Assembly (NCBI RefSeq): GCF_900143525.1
Contig: NZ_FREZ01000010.1
Span: 1-64,000 of the forward strand
Direction: 5' to 3'
Length of the DNA stretch: 64,000 nucleotides
Source of the DNA: Ruegeria sp. Alg231-54
Lineage (GTDB): Bacteria > Pseudomonadota > Alphaproteobacteria > Rhodobacterales > Rhodobacteraceae
Below are positions 1 to 8,009 of this stretch, piece by piece. The position numbers and the translations under genes were made by a program. The notes under the pieces are model-generated. The model was not told where the DNA came from, ran no database searches, and worked only from the letters and a program-made list of their open reading frames with translations. The number at the start of each line of letters is the position of its first letter. The stretch's first letter is position 1.

Positions 1-251
1 CTGACAGACCATCCAGCCTCTCTCAGCAGCGCAGCGATCCTGCGATAGCCATATCGGCCATATTGACGGGTCAGCTCGATCATGTCGGCGACCAGCCTGT
101 CCTCGTCCGCGCGGCCTCTTGGGATGCGTCGTTGCGTGGACCGGTGTTGTCCAAGCACGCGACAGGCGCGTCTCTCAGAAACGTTCAGCTGGTTGCGTAC
201 ATGGTTAACACAAGCACGACGACGAGCGGGGCTCAGTAGTTTCCCTTTGTG
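1..251 (-). CDS. IS3-family transposase OrfB, N-terminal part, runs off the window
   Basis: Read leftward in the -1 frame relative to OrfA, an open frame continues to the window edge with LSPARRRACV, then SERRACRVLGQHRST and a TRQYGRYGYRRIAALL stretch. These are typical of the HTH_21 region that precedes the DDE integrase core of IS3-family OrfB. In this family OrfB is made as an OrfAB fusion by programmed -1 frameshifting; the overlap with OrfA and the relative frame fit that. The catalytic DDE core lies outside the window, so activity cannot be judged. The start given is where the frame overlaps OrfA, not a proven initiation codon. Confidence 0.8.
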
Positions 252-511
252 GCTTCCGTCAGGATCAGTTTGTCCAACGTCAGATCAGAAACCGCACGTC
301 GCAATCGTTCGTTCTCTTTCTGAAGCCGCTTCAATTCTTTCAACTGATCTACGCCCATTCCGCCGTACTTCTTGCGCCAGCGGTAATAGGTTTGTTCAAC
401 AACGCCGATCTGTCTGATCGCATCAAGTCGGGACATGCCTTGCCCCATCAGAACTTCAACCTGCCGTAACTTCGAGACAATCTCTTCGGGCTTCGGTCTC
501 TTGTTTGCCAT
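233..511 (-). CDS. IS3-family transposase OrfA
   Basis: A 92-residue protein with an N-terminal helix-turn-helix (KPEEIVSKLRQVEVLMGQG, then a TYYRWRKKYGG recognition segment) and a C-terminal leucine-rich coiled coil (LKELKRLQKENERLRRAV). This is the standard HTH_Tnp_1 plus leucine-zipper layout of IS3 OrfA. It binds the element ends and supplies the N-terminal half of the OrfAB transposase. It ends with TKGNY and overlaps the OrfB frame. Length and layout are normal, so this half of the element looks intact. Confidence 0.9.
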   Translation of the reverse strand: MANKRPKPEEIVSKLRQVEVLMGQGMSRLDAIRQIGVVEQTYYRWRKKYGGMGVDQLKELKRLQKENERLRRAVSDLTLDKLILTEATKGNY

Positions 512-540
512 TCGTGGTCCTCCGTTTCCTAAGCATAACG

Positions 541-567
541 GTGGACCAGTTCAGTTGGGGAGGCTCA
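541..567. repeat. probable outer end of the IS3-family element
   Basis: About 30 bp upstream of the OrfA start, the leftward strand reads TGAGCCTCCCCAACTGAACT, beginning with the TG expected at an IS3-family terminus and lying at the right distance from orfA. The matching inverted repeat would be at the other end, outside the window, so the exact boundary and any target duplication are unproven. Confidence 0.4.
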
Positions 568-707
568 CGGACGTTAATTCAATCTTAACATACTGGTATC
601 GTTGACAAAAAAACGGGGGTATGGCACGCGGCACTGTTCTTAAGCTAGTTTGAAACACCACCAGAAACCACTGGACTAGTGCTGCGACGCACGCATCACT
701 GTCACCA

Positions 708-728
708 CGCCCGACGCACTGTCGGGCG
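708..728. promoter_or_regulatory. perfect inverted repeat upstream of the DUF3489 gene
   Basis: CGCCCGAC, a 5-base loop GCACT, then GTCGGGCG: eight perfectly paired positions, 52 bp before the ATG of the DUF3489 gene. It has no T-run, so it is not a typical terminator. It could be an operator or an RNA hairpin in the leader of the recombinase module. The rest of 568-779 shows nothing else I recognise, apart from a Shine-Dalgarno sequence (GAGGAG, about 769) before the gene. Confidence 0.4.
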
Positions 729-779
729 CTCCTCAGTACCGGGCCTGCGATCTGCAAGCCCCAAAATGAGGAGCGAACC

Positions 780-1010
780 ATGACCAAACCGAAACAGACA
801 AAGATCGCCAAAGTGCAGGGCATGCTGGAGCGTCCATCGGGCGCAACGGTCGAAACTTTGTGTAAAGCCACGGGCTGGCAGGCCCATTCGGTACGGGCGG
901 CGCTGACCGGGCTACGCAAGGCAGGGCATGGTATCGAGCGGACCGATAATGAACGAAAGACCGGCAAGACGGTCTACCGTATAGTCAAGACGGCAGAGTT
1001 ACAGTCATGA
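780..1010 (+). CDS. DUF3489 small protein of a recombinase module
   Basis: A 76-residue protein: a basic N-terminus, then KVQGMLERPSGATVETLCKA, the ATGWQAHSVRAAL helix and an RKAGHGIERT wing ending TVYRIV. This is the DUF3489 pattern, which looks like a small winged helix. A good Shine-Dalgarno (GAGGAG) precedes the ATG. Its last codons overlap the next gene by ATGA, indicating translational coupling. DUF3489, DUF2924 and a large serine recombinase recur together in alphaproteobacterial integrative elements; a DNA-binding or regulatory role for this partner is inference. The molecular function is unknown. Confidence 0.85.
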   Translation: MTKPKQTKIAKVQGMLERPSGATVETLCKATGWQAHSVRAALTGLRKAGHGIERTDNERKTGKTVYRIVKTAELQS

Positions 1011-1411
1011 CGGTCGCAGAGATTGAAGGTATGGATCGAGCAGCCCTCACCGCCGCCTGGTCTGACATCTTCCGCACCCCTGTCCCCAGAGGCCTGAGCA
1101 AGGTCCTCTTGCGCCGCTTTCTCGCCATCGAGATACAGACGCGGCAGATGGGCGGCTTGTCCAAGAAGGCCAAAACCGCGCTGCGCAAACCCTCGGATCA
1201 GACAGCCCGGCCCCAAAGCCCAGGGTTACAACCCGGCGGCCGTTTGCTGCGCGAGTGGAACGGAGTAACGCATGTGGTCGATGTAACCGACGACGGGTTT
1301 GTCTGGAAGGAGAATCGATATCGTTCCCTCTCCCGAATTGCCCGCGAGATCACCGGTGCCCATTGGTCGGGACCAAGGTTCTTCGGCCTGAACGGAGCAG
1401 CAAAATCATGA
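1007..1411 (+). CDS. DUF2924 family protein
   Basis: A 134-residue protein matching the DUF2924 pattern: an N-terminal helical part with FRTPVPRGLSKVLLRRFLAI, a linker, then a C-terminal segment with GGRLLREWNGVTHVVDV and RYRSLSRIAREITGAHWSGPRFF. The C-terminal part resembles the small beta-rich domain seen near phage-type recombinases. It starts in the stop codon of the DUF3489 gene and ends in the start codon of the recombinase (ATGA junctions on both sides), so three proteins are made from one message. The position suggests an accessory factor for recombination; this is not demonstrated. Confidence 0.85.
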   Translation: MTVAEIEGMDRAALTAAWSDIFRTPVPRGLSKVLLRRFLAIEIQTRQMGGLSKKAKTALRKPSDQTARPQSPGLQPGGRLLREWNGVTHVVDVTDDGFVWKENRYRSLSRIAREITGAHWSGPRFFGLNGAAKS

Positions 1412-3078
1412 GCTCGCTAAAAATCCGCTGCGCCATCTATACCCGCAAATCCACGGAAGAGGGCTTGGATCAGGACTTCAATTCGCTCGACGCTCAACAC
1501 GAAGCCTGCGCCGCCTACATTTCCAGCCAGAAGCATGAAGGTTGGAGGATGCTGCCGAAACGCTATGACGATGGTGGCATTTCCGGCGGGACACTGGAAC
1601 GCCCTGCCCTGCAGCAGCTGATGGCGGACATTGACGCGGGCCGCGTTGACATGGTGGTGGTCTACAAGATCGATCGGCTAACCCGGTCCCTGGCAGACTT
1701 CGCAAAGCTGGTTGAACGGCTGGAACAGGCCGAGTGTTCGTTCGTGTCCGTGACACAGGCGTTCAACACATCTTCGTCGATGGGTCGTCTGACGTTGAAC
1801 GTGCTGCTGTCTTTCGCGCAGTTCGAACGCGAAGTCACCGCAGAACGTATCCGGGACAAGATCGCGGCCTCAAAGAAGAAAGGTATGTGGATGGGAGGTA
1901 TCCCACCGCTCGGGTATGATCCGCATCTCGACAAGACACGTCGTGAACTGGTTGTGAATGCAGACGAAGCAGCAGTCGTTCGCAGGGTATTCCAACTCTA
2001 CGACACGCATCGCTGTTTGAACGCAGTTGTGCGTGTGGCGCAAGTACTTGGTATTCGGTCCAAGCGGCATGTTTTTTCCACGGGACGCACGCAAGGCGGC
2101 AATTCGTTCAGCCGCGGACAGATCTATCACCTGCTGACGAACCCGGTCTATCTCGGCCTGATACGCCATAAGGATCAGACCTTTGACGGCCAGCATCCGG
2201 CGATCATTGAGCAGGCGCTTTGGGACAGCGTGCAGCGGCATCTTCAGTCCGCCAGTGTAAAGCGGCGTGGCGCGCCTGCAGGGCATGCCTCTGGATCGGA
2301 CGCTCTGCTAAAAGGCAAAGTGCGCGATGAGACAGGTGACATCCTGACGCCCACCCACACAGTGCGGCGCGGCAAGCGGCAGCGCTACTACGTCTCCAAC
2401 CGACTGATCTCAGGCGGCCCCGATCCGACGGGGTTGCGCCTGCCAGCCGCGACCTTCGAGCAAGCTGTTGTCGATGCAATTGCCGGTCATCTTGAGGAAC
2501 AGGCAAACCGGCACGCCGTTTTGAAGGAAGACGACATCACCAGGTCAATGCGCGCTTCCAGATCAATCATGGCGCTTGCCGGGAGATTGCGAACCAAGGG
2601 ATGCAAGGACGTAGCACCACTCATCCTCGCCGTCACGCTCGGGAAACAAAAGCTCGATATCCAACTCGATCCCGATGCCGTCGCCACCGCGTCCGGTCTG
2701 AACAATATGACTCTCCGGGACGGGCTGTTTAAAATCTCCACCACCTTCGCCTGCAAACGCCGCGGCGTCGAAACGCGGATCATTGCCGGTCAAGCAACAC
2801 CCGAACCAGATCAGACCCTGATCCGCGGTTTGCGCAATGCGCACGCCTGGTCCGACGCGTTGAGATCAGGTGAACCCCTGAAGGATCTCGCCCAGCGCGT
2901 CGGCCACTCCGAGCGCTACATCCGGCGTATCATATCCTTGATCTCGCTCTCGCCCCGATTCCAGTCCGCGATCCTCGACGGCACGCAGCCTCCGCACATG
3001 AATCTCGAAGCCCTGGTGCGTGGCACAATCCCCCTCGACTGGAACCACCATGATCAGGTGTTTGGACCCCAGTCCTGA
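1408..3078 (+). CDS. large serine recombinase
   Basis: A 556-residue protein. Residues 1-150 form a resolvase-type catalytic domain (YTRKSTEEG with the nucleophile Ser15; KIDRLTRSLADFAKLV; SFAQFEREVTAERIRDKIA). Residues about 180-290 match the Recombinase domain (GGIPPLGYDPH, then YHLLTNPVYLGLIRHK). A zinc-ribbon-like region follows (RRGKRQRYYVSNR) without the usual cysteines, and the C-terminal 200 residues are less conserved. The family integrates and excises elements at att sites. I chose the ATG overlapping the previous stop (ATGA) rather than an earlier in-frame ATG at 1255, because the resolvase fold starts directly after it. The gene appears intact. The TTCCCTG array lies immediately downstream. 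Confidence 0.92.
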   Translation: MSSLKIRCAIYTRKSTEEGLDQDFNSLDAQHEACAAYISSQKHEGWRMLPKRYDDGGISGGTLERPALQQLMADIDAGRVDMVVVYKIDRLTRSLADFAKLVERLEQAECSFVSVTQAFNTSSSMGRLTLNVLLSFAQFEREVTAERIRDKIAASKKKGMWMGGIPPLGYDPHLDKTRRELVVNADEAAVVRRVFQLYDTHRCLNAVVRVAQVLGIRSKRHVFSTGRTQGGNSFSRGQIYHLLTNPVYLGLIRHKDQTFDGQHPAIIEQALWDSVQRHLQSASVKRRGAPAGHASGSDALLKGKVRDETGDILTPTHTVRRGKRQRYYVSNRLISGGPDPTGLRLPAATFEQAVVDAIAGHLEEQANRHAVLKEDDITRSMRASRSIMALAGRLRTKGCKDVAPLILAVTLGKQKLDIQLDPDAVATASGLNNMTLRDGLFKISTTFACKRRGVETRIIAGQATPEPDQTLIRGLRNAHAWSDALRSGEPLKDLAQRVGHSERYIRRIISLISLSPRFQSAILDGTQPPHMNLEALVRGTIPLDWNHHDQVFGPQS

Positions 3079-3080
3079 CG

Positions 3081-3271
3081 TTCCCTGATCGTGGAAATCG
3101 ATTCCCTGTAACAGCGTTTAAAATTCCCTGTTCCGCAAATTAAATTCCCTGTTAATGGATTTAGGGAATTTGCGCGCAAGCCATTGATATCACTACCGCA
3201 AACACGATCCAAAATATGGAAATCATCTCGTTTTGGCACAAATTCCCTGTTAATCGGCTGTTATCAGGGAA
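3081..3271. repeat. TTCCCTG repeat array downstream of the recombinase
   Basis: TTCCCTG occurs in direct orientation at 3081, 3102, 3124, 3145 and 3243. Inverted copies are TAGGGAA at 3162 and CAGGGAA at 3265. The first four are spaced 21, 22 and 21 bp, about two helical turns each, so they fall on one DNA face. The longer unit AAATTCCCTGTTAAT is identical at 3142 and 3240. AAATTCCCT (3142-3150) and AGGGAATTT (3163-3171) form a perfect 9-bp inverted repeat with a 12-bp spacer. The array looks like a multi-site binding region. The rest of the gap to the tRNA (3272-3429) shows nothing I recognise. Confidence 0.75.
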
Positions 3272-3429
3272 AACCGGACCGATGAGTTCTGGCAACTGAG
3301 ACTGTCGAGGATAATGGCGCAAGCTGCGGCAACCCGGTCCGTCTCTGTCACGGATACGGGTTCACAAGCCGCGGAAATGACGCGGGAATTCCAGCTAAAA
3401 CGGTAGGGTCAAAATAAGACGGGGGTAGG

Positions 3430-3506
3430 TGGCGGACCGAGGAGGATTCGAACCCCCGACCCCTTGATTCGTAGTCAAGTACTCTATCCAGCTGAGCTAT
3501 CGGTCC
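3430..3506 (-). tRNA. tRNA-Arg (anticodon ACG)
   Basis: Read leftward: acceptor GGACCGA pairs with TCGGTCC; the D arm begins GCTCAGC; the anticodon stem CTTGA/TCAAG holds the loop CTACGAA, giving anticodon ACG; the T arm contains GGTTCGAATCC; the discriminator is G and CCA is encoded. It is 77 nt long with an ordinary cloverleaf. The tRNA sits at the edge of the recombinase-containing accessory block, a common position for integrated elements, but no duplicated tRNA end is visible in the window. Confidence 0.96.
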
Positions 3507-3570
3507 GCGTTGGTGAGGCGGTATTTAGACCCGGTGTTCGGGACACGCAAGTCGATTCTTCAAAAAGTTT

Positions 3571-4953
3571 TCAAAAAGTCCCATCGCCACGCGGAAGCCT
3601 GATTTCAAAGGTTGTCCCCTCGGGCCCGGTATGCGCCAGTATCAGTTCTCCGCCATGCCCACGTACCAGCTCCTGCGAGATGGCAAGGCCTAGCCCAGAG
3701 CCTCCCTTACGCACCCCGCCCTGAAATGGAGTGAACAGGTTCTCACGTGCTTTGGGCGGCAATCCGGGGCCGTCATCCCTGATCTCGACGCACCAGTCGT
3801 CTTTATACTCGCAGCCGGCGATCGTGATGTTTCCCGGCTTCCCGGATGCCACCAAGGCCTGACGCGCATTGCGCACAAGGTTCATCATGACACGGAAAAT
3901 CTGCTCTGGGTCTGCCCGGGCCACAAGGTCTTTGGGCACGTCGTTCACGATCTCGACGCAGGCATCTGCAACAGCCAGCTGTTCGCTAGCGACGACATCT
4001 GCGGCCACATCGTTCATGCGCACCATGTTCAGTGTCGGCGCAGGTTCTTCTGCGCGTCCGAAGGCCAACGTGCTTTCGCACAACGACACTGCCCGTGTGA
4101 TCGAGTTCACCAGTTTGGGCGCCATACGCCGCACCAAGGGATCATCGCTGGTCTCAATCCGGTCGGTGAAGAGCTGTGCCGAAGTCAATATGTTCCGCAA
4201 ATCGTGGCTGACCTTGGCCACCGCGCCGCCCAGTTGCGCCAGCCGTTCACGTTGCTTCAATGCCTGCGTCAGCTCGGTCTGCAATTGCTGCAGCGCCTCC
4301 TCGGCCTCACGAAGTTCGGTAACATTGGAATTGGGCGAGATGATCCCTCGTGCGTCTTCGGGTGCCCCTGCATAGCGCTGCATATAACCAACAACACTTT
4401 TGATCGGTTTCACCAGAACGACGCGCACGGCCAAAAACAAAAAGAACGCGGTGATGATGGAAATTACGAAGGACAGCCCCAGAATGCGCAGGCCATAATC
4501 GGTCATCGCCATTCGCAGCGGCATGCTTTCTATGGTGACTTCAATCAGCAGACCTGCCCCTTTGACGGGTTCGCCAATAACGCGGATGACTTCATTCTCA
4601 GTGGTGAACAGTCGCGCCAGCGCGTCGCGGATCAACACCCAAGGCCCTGCGTCGCGCAGATCGTAGGTCTTGGTGATCTGTTCCGGAATCGGTGATGACA
4701 GCATAAGCTGGCGCACCTCATCGCGGCGTAGCACGACGTTATAGACACCCGCGTTGGCCAGCAGTTCGGCCTCAAGGTCTTCGGCCAACATATCGTCAGC
4801 CAGCAGCGCCAAGGACGCGATCTGTGCGCGCTCAAGCCGATTCAGCAGGAAGTCTTCGCGAAAGCGCGCGATTGAAGGAACAAAGATCAAAATCTCGGCC
4901 AACATCACGAAGACCGTCGTCAGGATCAGAAATCGGCCCGACAGCGAATTCAA
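3571..4953 (-). CDS. sensor histidine kinase
   Basis: A 460-residue membrane kinase: membrane segments at about 9-29 and 158-180 flank a periplasmic sensor of about 130 residues with no recognised fold; a HAMP-like and coiled-coil linker follows at about 180-240. The H box is KVSHDLRN with the phospho-acceptor His250, the N box NLVRNARQAL at about 358, G1 DDGPGLP at about 393 and G2 GGSGLGLA at about 417, so both dimerisation and ATPase domains look functional. No response regulator gene is adjacent. It starts 18 bp after the flavoprotein gene, so it is probably the last gene of a three-gene operon. The signal sensed is unknown. Confidence 0.9.
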   Translation of the reverse strand: MNSLSGRFLILTTVFVMLAEILIFVPSIARFREDFLLNRLERAQIASLALLADDMLAEDLEAELLANAGVYNVVLRRDEVRQLMLSSPIPEQITKTYDLRDAGPWVLIRDALARLFTTENEVIRVIGEPVKGAGLLIEVTIESMPLRMAMTDYGLRILGLSFVISIITAFFLFLAVRVVLVKPIKSVVGYMQRYAGAPEDARGIISPNSNVTELREAEEALQQLQTELTQALKQRERLAQLGGAVAKVSHDLRNILTSAQLFTDRIETSDDPLVRRMAPKLVNSITRAVSLCESTLAFGRAEEPAPTLNMVRMNDVAADVVASEQLAVADACVEIVNDVPKDLVARADPEQIFRVMMNLVRNARQALVASGKPGNITIAGCEYKDDWCVEIRDDGPGLPPKARENLFTPFQGGVRKGGSGLGLAISQELVRGHGGELILAHTGPEGTTFEIRLPRGDGTF

Positions 4954-4971
4954 TCTGTTCTCCCTTTCTGG

Positions 4972-6390
4972 CTAGGGCATCCAACGTTGGACGAACCTGA
5001 CCACTTGTTTAACCATCTGATTCTCAAACAGCCTTGGCGAGAAATAGGCACCCGCCACCCGTTTGTTAAGCTCTCCGATCGTCGGATATGGCGAAACCAT
5101 CGCAGCGATCTGACCCATCTTCAGGTTATTGGCCAACGCAAGCGACCACAAGTTGATCAACTCTCCGGCCTGATGCCCTACGATTGTGGCCCCCACAGGC
5201 CGACCCTTTACGACCATGACCTTAATGAACCCTTTGGTTTTCCGCTCAGAGATTGCCCGGTCGTTATGGTGATAGTCAAAGCGCGCGATTTCGACCTTGT
5301 CACCATGTTGTTCACGGGCCTGAGCCTCGGTCAGGCCCACCTGCGCCAATTCCGGGTCGGTGTAGGTCGCCCAAGGGATATGTGCGGTTTTTGCCTTCGA
5401 GGGCAGGCCAAACAACGCAGAACGGATGATGATCCCTGCGTGATATCCAGCGACATGAGTGAATTGCAGACCACCAGCGACGTCGCCAATGGCGTAAACT
5501 CTGCGATTCGTCGTGCGCAGCGCGTCATCGACCTTGATCCCGTTGCGGGTTGGTTCAATCCCGGCAGCCTTTAAGTTCAAACGGTCTGTGTTGGCCTTAC
5601 GCCCGGCGGCCAACAACAAATGAAACCCCGAATAGATCTCACCCGCCTCGGTCACAATTTCTATGGCCCCTTTGTTGTCGCGAATCTGGGCGACCATAGC
5701 CTGTTCATGAATAACCACACCTTCGGCGCGCAAGCTGTCCAGAACGACCGCGGCGGCCTCGGGGTCATCCTTGCCCAGCGCCTTCAGGCCTTCGACAACC
5801 GTGACCTTACAGCCCAGTCGGACATGCGCTTGCGCCATCTCCATCCCGATCGGTCCGCCACCAATAATCAAAAGATGTTCAGGCTTGTCGCGCAGGTCAA
5901 AGATCGTCTCATTGGTATAGAATGGCACCTGATCCAATCCCGGAATCGGAGGCACCAACGGCGAAGAGCCCGTCGCGATCACTATGCGCCGTGCGGTGAT
6001 CATGTTGTCGCCCGCCTGCACCTGTATCGGAGAGACGAAGCTGCCGAATTCCCGGATCACATTTACGCCGAAACCTTCAAACCGTTCCTGACTGTCCATC
6101 GGCTCGATCTGAGCGATAACATCGTGAACGTGGTCTTTGGCGGCGGCGTAGTCGGCCTGCGGTACCACGTCAGCCACGCCCAGCGCGGCAGAATGTGCCT
6201 GACCGTAAGCTGCCTTGCCGCTGGCAATCAGAGCCTTGGAAGGGACGCAGCCGAAGTTGAGGCAATCGCCACCCATCTTGTGACCTTCCAGCAGAATCAC
6301 ATCGGCCCCCATCTGGCTGGCGCCAGCAGCGACTGACAGCCCCCCGGACCCGGCGCCAATCACCAGGATGTCGGTTTTCAATTCTTGCAT
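4972..6390 (-). CDS. mercuric-reductase-like FAD-dependent disulfide oxidoreductase
   Basis: A 472-residue flavoprotein of the pyridine nucleotide-disulfide family: FAD-binding GAGSGG near residue 14, redox-active disulfide in CLNFGCVPSK, NAD(P)-binding GGGPIGME, a second FAD contact in YAIGDVAGG, and a C-terminal dimerisation domain. The dihydrolipoamide dehydrogenase signature HPT at the C-terminus is replaced by PYPT, a tyrosine as in MerA-type enzymes, so it is unlikely to be a pyruvate-dehydrogenase E3. The MerA C-terminal cysteine pair and N-terminal metal-binding domain are absent, so mercury reduction is not supported. The start is the ATG before QELKTDILVIGAG. It follows a TVP38 gene by 4 bp, a recurring pairing. 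Confidence 0.85.
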   Translation of the reverse strand: MQELKTDILVIGAGSGGLSVAAGASQMGADVILLEGHKMGGDCLNFGCVPSKALIASGKAAYGQAHSAALGVADVVPQADYAAAKDHVHDVIAQIEPMDSQERFEGFGVNVIREFGSFVSPIQVQAGDNMITARRIVIATGSSPLVPPIPGLDQVPFYTNETIFDLRDKPEHLLIIGGGPIGMEMAQAHVRLGCKVTVVEGLKALGKDDPEAAAVVLDSLRAEGVVIHEQAMVAQIRDNKGAIEIVTEAGEIYSGFHLLLAAGRKANTDRLNLKAAGIEPTRNGIKVDDALRTTNRRVYAIGDVAGGLQFTHVAGYHAGIIIRSALFGLPSKAKTAHIPWATYTDPELAQVGLTEAQAREQHGDKVEIARFDYHHNDRAISERKTKGFIKVMVVKGRPVGATIVGHQAGELINLWSLALANNLKMGQIAAMVSPYPTIGELNKRVAGAYFSPRLFENQMVKQVVRFVQRWMP

Positions 6391-6394
6391 GATT

Positions 6395-7126
6395 TCAGCG
6401 GTCCTTTCGGCCACGCAGAGATTTGATGACAATTGGCAGCGTGGCCAGCACACACAAGCCGATGATCGGGCCAATCACAAATGGTTCCCATAACAGCGAT
6501 ACATCAGGAGTTTCGCCCCGATCGAACACACCACCCAGCCCGACACCGATCCAAGTGTAGACGATTCCGCCCGGGATAATACCCAGCGCGGTGGTGATCA
6601 GGAAGTTGCGGAACCTCACACCAACCAGCGCAGGCACCAGGTTGGCCACAAAAAACGGCACAACGGGAACAAGACGCAATAGAAACAGCACCGAGATCTC
6701 ATTCTCGCGTAACCCGTCTTTCAGTTTCTTGATCGTCCCTTCCGAGGACTCAAGCCGTTTGGTCAGGGATTCGCCTAACCCCCAGCGTGCCGCCAGAAAG
6801 ATTGCAGAGGCTCCGATGGTTGCCGCAAACACGTTGAACACGGTTCCGGCGAACAGGCCAAAAAGAAACCCGCCGGTCATTGACGCCACTGCGGCACCCG
6901 GCAGCGAAAACGCGACGATGACAATGTAAATACCAACGAAAGCCGCCGCCATTGCCCAGTAGTTGGCGTCGCGCCAGGACAATAGCGCCTCACGATTGTC
7001 GCGCAGGGTTTCAAAGGTCAGATAATCACCCAGCGTGAAAAATCCCACCGCCGCAACGGTGAGAATCACCAGCAATGGAATATGCCGCGCAAAAGCGTTG
7101 CGCGGCGCCTGAGTCGTTTCGCTCAT
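6395..7126 (-). CDS. TVP38/TMEM64 (DedA-like, VTT domain) membrane protein
   Basis: A 243-residue integral membrane protein with about six hydrophobic segments. The VTT core is visible: AFSLPGAAVASMTGGFLFG, then FLAARWGLG, and the C-terminal RLVPVVPFFVANLVPALVGV. VTT proteins are linked to lipid transport and membrane integrity, but the exact activity here is unknown. It is the first gene of the leftward TVP38-flavoprotein-kinase operon. The start is uncertain: ATG at 7126 (before SETTQAP) is given, but an in-frame ATG at 7153 with a GGGGT-like site upstream is also possible. Confidence 0.85.
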   Translation of the reverse strand: MSETTQAPRNAFARHIPLLVILTVAAVGFFTLGDYLTFETLRDNREALLSWRDANYWAMAAAFVGIYIVIVAFSLPGAAVASMTGGFLFGLFAGTVFNVFAATIGASAIFLAARWGLGESLTKRLESSEGTIKKLKDGLRENEISVLFLLRLVPVVPFFVANLVPALVGVRFRNFLITTALGIIPGGIVYTWIGVGLGGVFDRGETPDVSLLWEPFVIGPIIGLCVLATLPIVIKSLRGRKDR

Positions 7127-7422
7127 GAGGCTGTCCGGTTTACTACGTTTCATTCTGACCCCAACATGCGCTGCTTGCGGCCCTCGCAACAGGGGGCTCA
7201 CGCTGCCTTGATGTTTTTGGTAGGGAATGTGAGGGTTTGGGGCGATAAACCGGCTGTTTTGAAACCTTTTGTCCGACCCGACTACAGAATTGTTGCAAAA
7301 GCCACGAAAACCCCCACCTAGGGGTTTGACTTACCCCCCACTACCCAGTAGAGGACGGGCTTCGAACATCACGGGCAGGCGAATCCGCGCTGCACCCGAC
7401 CGCATAGATTGGAGACGGAGCG

Positions 7423-7557
7423 ATGAAACGCACCTATCAGCCTTCGAACCTGGTTCGCAAACGCCGCCACGGTTTCCGCGCGCGCATGGCCACCAAGGCC
7501 GGTCGCAAAATCCTGAACTCGCGCCGCGCACGCGGCCGCAAGTCGCTGAGCGCGTAA
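7423..7557 (+). CDS. rpmH: 50S ribosomal protein L34
   Basis: A 44-residue, very basic protein beginning [17 protein letters not shown] and ending [11 protein letters not shown], the complete canonical bacterial L34. It binds 23S rRNA in the large subunit. GGAG lies 6 bp before the ATG. It heads the classic rpmH-rnpA-yidD-yidC group that lies near the replication origin in many bacteria, here interrupted by other genes before yidC. The 220 bp upstream presumably carry the promoter; I could not identify one with confidence. Confidence 0.98.
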   Translation: MKRTYQPSNLVRKRRHGFRARMATKAGRKILNSRRARGRKSLSA

Positions 7558-7604
7558 ACCGCTCACCGATCAGGTTATGAACATGACGCCGCCGGAGGCC
7601 CCTC

Positions 7605-8009
7605 GTGGATGGTAAGAACCAGCCCGGGGAAACGCCCCCGGCGGCGTCCGTTTGCGCGCCTGAAACTTTGACCGTTCTCAGGAAACGATCTGATTTCCTT
7701 AAGGCAGCGCGTGCCCGCAGGCAGGGCACATCCTCGATGATGGTGCAGGCTCGCAAACGTACCCCGGATGAAGCAGCAGGAATTCGGGTTGGCTTTACCT
7801 GTTCCAAAAAGGTTGGCAATGCCGTAGCCCGCAACCGCGCCAAACGCAGGTTGCGCGAGGCGGCGCGGGCTGTTCTGCCCGTGAATGGCCATGACGGGTG
7901 GGATTACGTCCTGATTGGTCGGGCCGAAACCACAGCCGCGCGACCCTATGAGGCACTTCTGGACGATCTGCGTTATGCGCTTCGCAAAGTGCACAGCGGG
8001 CGGAAATGA
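7605..8009 (+). CDS. rnpA: ribonuclease P protein component
   Basis: A 134-residue basic protein with the RnpA core: [21 protein letters not shown], then [20 protein letters not shown] with the RNR motif, and [10 protein letters not shown] near the C-terminus. It assists RNase P RNA in tRNA 5' maturation. The start given is GTG, 6 bp after GGAGG. An overlapping frame starts with ATG at 7583 ([10 protein letters not shown], then stop at 7613-7615); it may be a short leader or the relic of a different N-terminus. The stop overlaps the yidD start as ATGA. Confidence 0.93.
   Translation: MDGKNQPGETPPAASVCAPETLTVLRKRSDFLKAARARRQGTSSMMVQARKRTPDEAAGIRVGFTCSKKVGNAVARNRAKRRLREAARAVLPVNGHDGWDYVLIGRAETTAARPYEALLDDLRYALRKVHSGRK

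Noticed and set aside
602..640. TTGACA at 602 as a promoter of the DUF3489 gene
   Set aside because: No acceptable -10 element at the right distance.
3081..3271. TTCCCTG array as a CRISPR array
   Set aside because: The repeat unit is only 7-15 bp, spacing is 21-22 bp and copies are also inverted; no cas genes are present.
4972..6390. Calling the flavoprotein dihydrolipoamide dehydrogenase (lpd)
   Set aside because: The C-terminal HPT motif of lpd enzymes is PYPT here, and no 2-oxoacid dehydrogenase genes are adjacent.
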